From an uncultured Eubacteriales bacterium (GTDB lineage: Bacteria; Bacillota; Clostridia; Oscillospirales; Butyricicoccaceae): a DNA stretch of 10,572 nucleotides. Of the stretch, positions 5,955-10,572 are shown piece by piece. The stretch is taken from positions 1-10,572 of the forward strand of contig CAJKFC010000063.1 in NCBI GenBank assembly GCA_905199135.1. The letters run 5' to 3'. Made by a program: the position numbers and the translations under genes. The first letter of the stretch is position 1. Each line of letters begins with the position of its first letter. Under the pieces are notes generated by a model, which made no database searches, was not told the DNA's origin, and saw only the letters and a program-made list of their open reading frames with translations.

Positions 5955-7154
5955 ATGAGTTATGTGCCTGTAACGGTCGAAAGACTGACCAATTACATAA
6001 AGGGTATGCTGGAGGGGGACGAGCACCTCAAGAAGGTGTATGTCTGCGGAGAAATTTCAAATTTCAAACTCCACTCATCGGGGCATTGCTATTTCAGCCT
6101 TAAGGATGAGGCGGCCGTCATAAACGCCGTCATGTTTAGGTCGGATGCGGCCAAACTCGATTTCCGTCCCGAAAGCGGAATGAAAGTTGTGGCTTTGGGC
6201 CGCATAGGCCTTTTTCCAAAAAGCGGACAGTATCAGCTGTATGTGGCAAAAATGCAGCCTGACGGCGTGGGAGACCTCCACGCAGCCTTTGAAAAACTCA
6301 AGGAAAAGCTCTATAAAGAAGGGCTTTTTGACCTTAAATACAAGAAAAAATTGCCGGAATACCCCAAGAGAATAGCCCTTGTGACATCTCCTACAGGCGC
6401 GGCCGTGAGAGACATGATAAGGATAATAAAGAGCAGGTATAAGGCGGCCGAGATAATCGTCTGTCCCGTCATAGTGCAGGGAGAGGCGGGAGCGCCTTCG
6501 ATAGCATCGATGTTGGATTACATCAACGAACATCAGCTGTGCGATGTAATAATATGCGGACGAGGAGGAGGCTCCATGGAGGATCTGTGGTGCTTCAATG
6601 AAGAAATAGTGGCGAGAGCCATATTCAGAAGTGAGATCCCCGTAATATCGGCGGTAGGACATGAGCCCGATGTTACAATAGCCGACTATGTGGCCGATGT
6701 CAGAGCGGCGACGCCGTCAAACGGAGCAGAAATAGTCGTGCCCGACAGCAGGGATATTCTTGTAAGACTCGGCGATATTAAAGGAAAGCTTTCGACTCTT
6801 GAAAGCAAGAAGATAGAGTATTACAGGGAGAGGCTCAGACTTCTCTCGGAAAACAGATTTATGCGTTCTCCAGATGCCTATCTCACCGACAAAAAGATGC
6901 TTTTGGCGGCAGAGGAAGAAAAGATGGGCAGAGCCATGGAAAAGATACTTCATCAGAAAAAGATGATTTACGGAAAAGCCGCGTCTACTTTGGACGCCAT
7001 CAGCCCTCTTAAAGTTATAGCCAGGGGCTATGGAATGGTGGAGAAGGACGGCGGAATAGTCAAGAGCATAGAAGATGTAAACATAGGCGATGAGATAGTG
7101 ACAAGGCTTTCCGACGGAAATATCGTCAGTGTGGTCAGAAATAAAGAGGTGTAA
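5955..7154 (+). CDS. xseA: Exonuclease VII large subunit
   Basis: XseA is the catalytic subunit of exonuclease VII, which degrades single-stranded DNA from both ends into oligonucleotides. It has 399 residues, near the usual 400-450. An N-terminal OB fold covers about residues 1-100 (VYVCGEISNFKLHSSGHCYFSLKD). The catalytic domain shows GRGGGSMEDLW at about 202-212 and the conserved AVGHEPDVTIADYVADVRA around His236. A long charged helical part, probably coiled coil, follows to about 350. The C-terminal SPLKVIARGYGMV is typical. ATG 5955 has only a weak ribosome site, so coupling to nusB is likely. Its partner xseB follows immediately. Confidence 0.96.
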   Translation: MSYVPVTVERLTNYIKGMLEGDEHLKKVYVCGEISNFKLHSSGHCYFSLKDEAAVINAVMFRSDAAKLDFRPESGMKVVALGRIGLFPKSGQYQLYVAKMQPDGVGDLHAAFEKLKEKLYKEGLFDLKYKKKLPEYPKRIALVTSPTGAAVRDMIRIIKSRYKAAEIIVCPVIVQGEAGAPSIASMLDYINEHQLCDVIICGRGGGSMEDLWCFNEEIVARAIFRSEIPVISAVGHEPDVTIADYVADVRAATPSNGAEIVVPDSRDILVRLGDIKGKLSTLESKKIEYYRERLRLLSENRFMRSPDAYLTDKKMLLAAEEEKMGRAMEKILHQKKMIYGKAASTLDAISPLKVIARGYGMVEKDGGIVKSIEDVNIGDEIVTRLSDGNIVSVVRNKEV

Positions 7155-7155
7155 A

Positions 7156-7383
7156 GTGGAAAATAAATTCGTTTTTGAAGAGGGCATGGCGAGGCTTGAA
7201 GAGATAGTCAAGGCTCTCGAAAAAGGAGACGCCCAGCTTGACAAGAGCCTTGCGCTCTTTGAGGAGGGCATGAAACTCATTAAGGACTGCGGAGAGGCTT
7301 TGGAAAAGGCGGAAAACAAGATAAAACTGCTCACCAAGGCGGAAGAGCCGGAGTTTATGGATTTTGACAGCGAGGAGCGTTGA
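7156..7383 (+). CDS. xseB: Exonuclease VII small subunit
   Basis: XseB is the small helical-hairpin subunit that binds the XseA coiled coil. It has 75 residues, the usual size. The family signature FEEGMARLEEIVKALEKGDAQL is at the N-terminus, followed by LDKSLALFEEGMKLIK. The start is taken as GTG 7156, one base after the xseA stop at 7154 and preceded by AGAGGTG (7145-7151). A GTG at 7129 in the same frame would add nine non-family residues from within xseA. It ends one base before the ispA ATG. Confidence 0.93.
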   Translation: MENKFVFEEGMARLEEIVKALEKGDAQLDKSLALFEEGMKLIKDCGEALEKAENKIKLLTKAEEPEFMDFDSEER

Positions 7384-7384
7384 G

Positions 7385-8254
7385 ATGACACTTTCGGAAT
7401 ACAAAGTAATTGTTGAAAAAGAGCTGGAAAGAAGATTTCCATATGATGATGTACCTCAAAAACTCATTCTTGAAAGCTCCAAATACAGTCTTATGGCGGG
7501 AGGAAAGAGGCTGAGAGCGGCTTTCCTTATGGAGTTCTGCTCAATATTCGGAGGAAGCATAGAGGAGACACTGGACATTGTACCGCCTTTTATGGCAGCT
7601 GTGGAGATGATACACACATCCTCTCTGGTGCATGATGATCTGCCCTGTATGGACAACGACGATTTCAGAAGAGGCAAGCCGACAAATCACAAGGTTTACG
7701 GAGAGGCAATAGCCCTTTTGGCAGGCGACAATCTTCTCAATTCGGCCTATGAAGTAATGCTTACCGAGAGCATGTCGGGGTCGAAATATGCAAGAGCAGG
7801 AGCGCTTATTGCCGAGGCGGCAGGAGCCTACGGAATGATAGGCGGACAGGTGCTCGACATACAGGAGGGAATAAGAAGCGAAGAAGACCTTAAGCTCATG
7901 GTAAGCCTCAAGACAGGCAAGCTCTTTTACGCAGCCTGCATGGCGGGAGCCATTTTGGGAGGCGCAGGCCTTGACAGTCTGCCCTATGTGGCCGAATACG
8001 CCGAAAAGATAGGCCTTGCGTTTCAGATAGTGGACGATATACTCGATGTAAAGGGCGACTTTGAAAAGCTTGGAAAGACAATAAACAGCGACGCTGACAA
8101 TGACAAATATACATTTGTAACGGCTTACGGCATAGAAGAGGCCCGGAAAAAGGCCGATAAGCTGACCGATGAGGCCATAGAAGCATTGAAGTGTCTTCCG
8201 AAAAGCGAGTTTTTGAGAGATATTGCCGAAAAGCTTAGGAGAAGAGAGAGCTGA
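7385..8254 (+). CDS. ispA: Polyprenyl (farnesyl) diphosphate synthase
   Basis: This cytoplasmic prenyltransferase condenses isopentenyl and allylic diphosphates, probably to farnesyl diphosphate, the precursor for undecaprenyl and quinone side chains. It has 289 residues, typical of IspA. The first aspartate-rich motif is DDLPCMD at residues 84-90 and the second is DDILD at 217-221, with RGKPT after the first. GGKRLR at 39-44 binds isopentenyl diphosphate. The residues just before the first motif (HTSSLVH) do not settle whether the product is C15 or C20. ATG 7385 has GAGGAG at a 7-base spacing and follows the xseB stop by one base. A start at 7364 would lie inside xseB. Confidence 0.93.
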   Translation: MTLSEYKVIVEKELERRFPYDDVPQKLILESSKYSLMAGGKRLRAAFLMEFCSIFGGSIEETLDIVPPFMAAVEMIHTSSLVHDDLPCMDNDDFRRGKPTNHKVYGEAIALLAGDNLLNSAYEVMLTESMSGSKYARAGALIAEAAGAYGMIGGQVLDIQEGIRSEEDLKLMVSLKTGKLFYAACMAGAILGGAGLDSLPYVAEYAEKIGLAFQIVDDILDVKGDFEKLGKTINSDADNDKYTFVTAYGIEEARKKADKLTDEAIEALKCLPKSEFLRDIAEKLRRRES

Positions 8255-8255
8255 C

Positions 8256-8702
8256 ATGAAAAACTATGTTGAATTTCTCACAGGCAACTATGTAATAAAT
8301 ATAGCCATAGTGTGCTGGTTTGCGGCTCAAGGCTTGAAAATAGTGTATAATTATGTAAGGTTCAGGAAATTTGACCTGAGGCTGTTTTTCTCGTCGGGCA
8401 GTATGCCGAGCTCTCATTCGGCTCTGGTGGTGGGAACTGCTACGGCTGTGGCGAAGGTGTCGGGTATTCAGTCGGTATCTTTCGGAATAGCGGCCGTTGT
8501 GGCCTGCATTGTCATGTATGACGCCACGGGAGTTCGCCGAGCGGCGGGAGAACAGGCCAAGGTGCTCAATTATATGATGGAGCACTGGAAAGAGACAACC
8601 CCCGAAATGTTCCAGAAAGAGCTCAAAGAGCTCATAGGACATACGCCTTTTGAGGTGGCATCGGGAGCGATACTCGGACTTTTGATAGGCCTTGCCGCTT
8701 GA
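8256..8702 (+). CDS. Divergent PAP2 family membrane protein (DUF212, YuiD-like)
   Basis: This integral membrane protein has 148 residues, typical of the divergent PAP2 family (Pfam DUF212; B. subtilis YuiD). Hydrophobic helices are seen at about residues 12-30, 55-72, 75-90 and 131-147. The family hallmarks are SGSMPSSHSALV at about 47-58, recalling the PSGH core of PAP2 phosphatases, and YDATGVRRAAGEQA at about 89-102. ATG 8256 begins one base after the ispA stop, with GGAGAAGAGAGAG upstream. The biochemical role of this family is not settled. Its place between ispA and dxs hints at lipid-phosphate or prenyl-phosphate chemistry, which is inference only. Confidence 0.88.
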   Translation: MKNYVEFLTGNYVINIAIVCWFAAQGLKIVYNYVRFRKFDLRLFFSSGSMPSSHSALVVGTATAVAKVSGIQSVSFGIAAVVACIVMYDATGVRRAAGEQAKVLNYMMEHWKETTPEMFQKELKELIGHTPFEVASGAILGLLIGLAA

Positions 8703-8726
8703 TTTTTTGTATGTTTATGTTATAAT
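8699..8726 (+). promoter_or_regulatory. Sigma-A-type promoter of dxs
   Basis: TTGATT (8699-8704) and a perfect TATAAT (8721-8726) are separated by 16 bases. The -35 overlaps the stop codon of the preceding gene. Transcription would begin near 8733, giving a leader of about 74 bases to the preferred dxs start. The -10 is the centre of a perfect inverted repeat. Confidence 0.75.
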
Positions 8727-8741
8727 ATACATAAACATACA
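8708..8741. repeat. 13-bp perfect inverted repeat centred on the dxs -10 box, candidate operator
   Basis: The arms TGTATGTTTATGT (8708-8720) and ACATAAACATACA (8729-8741) are exact reverse complements and flank the 8-base spacer TATAATAT, which contains the -10 box. It is unlikely to be a terminator because no T run follows and most of it lies upstream of the expected transcription start. Its size and symmetry fit a dimeric repressor site. I do not recognise the regulator. Confidence 0.7.
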
Positions 8742-8806
8742 TATCTGCTGCGGAAAAGATGAATACGGACTTTCTGTATAAAAAGCTTTCTGAAAGGGAA
8801 AAGAAG

Positions 8807-9778
8807 ATGAAGTTTTCGGGATATGGTGTTTTGGATAATGTTGACAGCTGCGACGATATAAAACACCTTTCAAACGAAGAATTGAAGGAGCTTTGCCGTC
8901 AGACAAGGCGTTTTTTGATAGATAATATCTCCAAGACGGGAGGACATCTCGCCGCAAATCTCGGAATTGTCGAGATAAGTGTGGCTATATGCAAGCTTTT
9001 CGATATGCCTTTAGACAAGGTCATATACGATGTAGGTCATCAGTGCTATGTCCATAAAATGTTTACGGGCAGAAAGGACGAGATGGACACCATTCGCTCA
9101 AAAGGCGGAATAAGCGGATTTTTGAGACCGTCCGAAAGCGTATACGATGCCGTCGTCTCGGGTCACGCCTCAACCTCTATTTCCTCGGGAATAGGGTATC
9201 TGAGGGGTGAAAAGCTCATGGGAACAGACGGAAGAGTGGTATGCGTAATCGGCGACGGAGCTCTGACGGGCGGAATGGCCTATGAGGCCTTAAATAATGC
9301 TGCCCGCATGAAGAAAAATTTTATTATTGTACTCAATGACAATAATATGTCTATCTCAGAAAACGTAGGCGGCATGTCGCGGTACCTGGGAGGAATCCGC
9401 ACAGGCGGTGGCTACAATGATTTAAAGAAATATGTGGCAGATACCCTGGACAAGGTTCCTGTGGTAGGCACAGCCATGATTGACAAGATCAAGCGGACCA
9501 AAAACAGCATTAAGCAGCTGTTTATTCCGGGAATGCTCTTTGAAAATATGGGTATCACCTATCTGGGGCCTGTAGACGGCCATAATATCCAGGAGCTGAA
9601 TAAGGTTTTCAGGGAGGCAAAAAAGCTTGACCATGCAGTGTTAGTCCATGTGCTTACAAAAAAAGGAAAGGGCTACGGCCCGGCAGAGCGCTACCCTTCC
9701 AGATTCCACGGCGTAACCCCCTTTGAGATTCAGACGGGAAAGCCTTTGACAGCGAAAAAATATCCGGATTATACGGAT
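8807..9778 (+). CDS. dxs: 1-deoxy-D-xylulose-5-phosphate synthase, N-terminal half only
   Basis: Dxs makes 1-deoxy-D-xylulose 5-phosphate from pyruvate and glyceraldehyde 3-phosphate with thiamine diphosphate, the first MEP step. About 320 residues of Dxs are present, against about 620 for a full protein. Visible motifs are KTGGHLAANLG (about 44-54), DVGHQCYVHKMFTGR, SGHASTS, the thiamine diphosphate motif GDGALTGG (149 on) closing with LNDNN (176-180), and YLGPVDGH. The pyrimidine and C-terminal domains, including the catalytic Glu near position 370 of the E. coli enzyme, are missing because the frame continues as a glycoside hydrolase. ATG 8807 has GAAAGGG at an 8-base spacing; ATG 8759 is possible but adds 16 atypical residues. 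Codon use changes near 9250-9320. Confidence 0.9.
9250..9320. other. Probable first chimeric junction, inside dxs
   Basis: Within one Dxs reading frame, Ile codons are ATA in 7 of 12 cases from 8807 to 9299 and in 0 of 11 from 9300 to 9778. Arg codons are AGA/AGG in 5 of 7 cases before and 2 of 7 after. The change falls at the highly conserved GDGALTGGM-to-NN block, where genomes share sequence. The exact point cannot be fixed by eye. Confidence 0.55.
9761..9778. other. Chimeric junction between dxs and a GH92 gene
   Basis: Upstream the protein reads as Dxs (PFEIQTGKPLTAKKY); downstream it reads as a GH92 catalytic domain. The peptide YPDYTD encoded here looks natural to both: Dxs proteins have a conserved YTD after GKPL, and GH92 proteins have a YPDY-like stretch before NSDAFW. 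A short sequence shared by both parents in the same frame would explain the unbroken frame. Confidence 0.8.
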
Positions 9779-10572
9779 GGTACCCGGGAAGGTTCTAAAA
9801 CGAAAAATATCCGTTTCCATGTAAGGCAACTGGCTAAGGACCGGGAAGGGAAGGTGAAACATCATATGTATAACTCCGATGCGTTTTGGTTGACACAATG
9901 GAACCTGAATACGCTCTGGGGATTGGCTTATCCTTCGGTATTGGATGATTTTGCGGCTTCTTTGCTGGAATACGATGTGAATGGAAATCTGCTTCCCCGC
10001 GGACCTTGTGCCGGTGGTTATTCGTATATCATGACGGGATGTCCGGCAACTTCACTTATCACGAGTGCTTTCCAAAAAGGACTGACTAGGAAGTGGGATC
10101 AGCAAAAAGCGTTCAAGGCGATGAAACGGAATCATTCCAAAGGAGGAATGCTGGCCTTGGGAATGGATAAGGAGTTGGATTTTTATGTTCGTAACGGATA
10201 TTGTCCCGGTAATGCCGGTCTGACCATCCAGTGGGCGTTTGAAGATTGGGCTTTGGCTGAAATGGCAGCTAAAATGGGAAAGAAAAGCGATTATAACTAT
10301 TTCCATAAACGGGCTACAGGCTGGCCTGCTTCTTTTAATAAAGAACTGGGACTGATCCTGCCGAAGAAGGCAAACGGTGAATGGGTACATACCGATCCGT
10401 TGAGCGGTAACGGATATGTAGAGGCCAACGCTTGGCAGGCGACGTTCGGACTTTCGCACGATATCCCTGTGTTGGCAAGGTTGATGGGAGGAAATGACAG
10501 TCTTTGCAGTAAGTTGGATTTTGCTTTCAAGCAGTCGGAGTCAACAGATTTTGTCTATGGATACGGCAGGGG
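9770..10572 (+). CDS. GH92-type alpha-mannosidase fragment, Bacteroidales-like (no start, open at window end)
   Basis: About 268 residues resemble the catalytic (alpha/alpha)6-barrel part of glycoside hydrolase family 92, exo-acting alpha-mannosidases used by gut Bacteroidales on glycans and usually exported. Supporting stretches are HHMYNSDAFWLTQWNLNTLW, GGYSYIMTGCPATSLI, IQWAFEDWALAEMAAKMGKK, the VEANAWQ motif and LMGGND. Upstream beta-sandwich domain, signal peptide and start codon are missing. The segment where GH92 enzymes usually carry the general-acid Glu reads GGYSYIM, without Glu, and the DDW region reads FEDW. Codon use (Ile ATC in 6 of 6) differs from the sporulation genes. It is almost certainly from another organism, joined in assembly. 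Confidence 0.8.

Noticed and set aside
6717..7442. Minus-strand open frame of 241 codons opposite xseA/xseB
   Set aside because: It is the antisense of well-supported exonuclease VII genes and shows no family resemblance or start signals. The other minus-strand frames are rejected for the same reason.
8708..8741. Inverted repeat read as a terminator for the DUF212 gene
   Set aside because: The stem is AT-rich, no T run follows, and a good promoter -10 occupies its centre.
8807..10572. A natural Dxs-mannosidase fusion enzyme
   Set aside because: Both partners are truncated in the middle of essential domains, one is cytoplasmic and the other normally exported, and codon use changes at the joins. 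Chimeric assembly explains this better.

Overview
This window comes from an endospore-forming Bacillota (Clostridia), probably a gut or other anaerobic lineage sampled by metagenomics. Positions 1 to about 9,250 read as one coherent genome. The gene order is conserved firmicute chromosome, the complete eight-gene spoIIIA sporulation operon is present, and codon use is consistent, with Ile favouring ATA and Arg favouring AGA/AGG. Every gene lies on the + strand. I see no tRNA, rRNA, CRISPR array or insertion sequence.

Layout. Positions 1-220 hold the 3' end of an unrecognised gene, closed by a rho-independent terminator at 235-270. A possible sigma-E-type promoter (about 283-311) precedes spoIIIAA-AB-AC-AD-AE-AF-AG-AH (339-4929), a tightly packed operon with gaps of 9 bases or fewer and several overlaps. 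A sigma-A-type promoter (4935-4963) serves a free-standing Asp23/Gls24-family gene (yqhY-like, 4996-5400) that ends at a strong terminator (5411-5442). A further promoter opens the housekeeping operon nusB - xseA - xseB - ispA - divergent-PAP2 (DUF212/YuiD-like), 5503-8702. A final promoter, symmetrically overlapped by a 13-bp perfect inverted repeat, precedes dxs (8807 onward).

How the genes fit together. SpoIIIAA-AH build the mother-cell half of the SpoIIIA-SpoIIQ channel that joins mother cell and forespore. NusB acts in transcription antitermination, and XseA/XseB form exonuclease VII. IspA and Dxs belong to isoprenoid synthesis: Dxs starts the MEP pathway and IspA condenses its C5 products to prenyl diphosphates. 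The DUF212 protein between them is an integral membrane protein of unsettled function.

The 3' end is not a normal locus. The dxs reading frame stays open to the window end, but its content changes twice. Near 9250-9320 the codon use switches abruptly (Ile ATA 7 of 12 before, 0 of 11 after) while the protein still reads as Dxs. At about 9761-9778 it stops being Dxs and continues, in the same frame, as the catalytic domain of a GH92-type alpha-mannosidase typical of Bacteroidales. I read this as a chimeric contig of two or three genomes joined at short shared sequences, not as a natural fusion gene. I did not find a convincing new biological system. The best biological lead is the inverted repeat over the dxs promoter, and the most important practical observation is the chimera.
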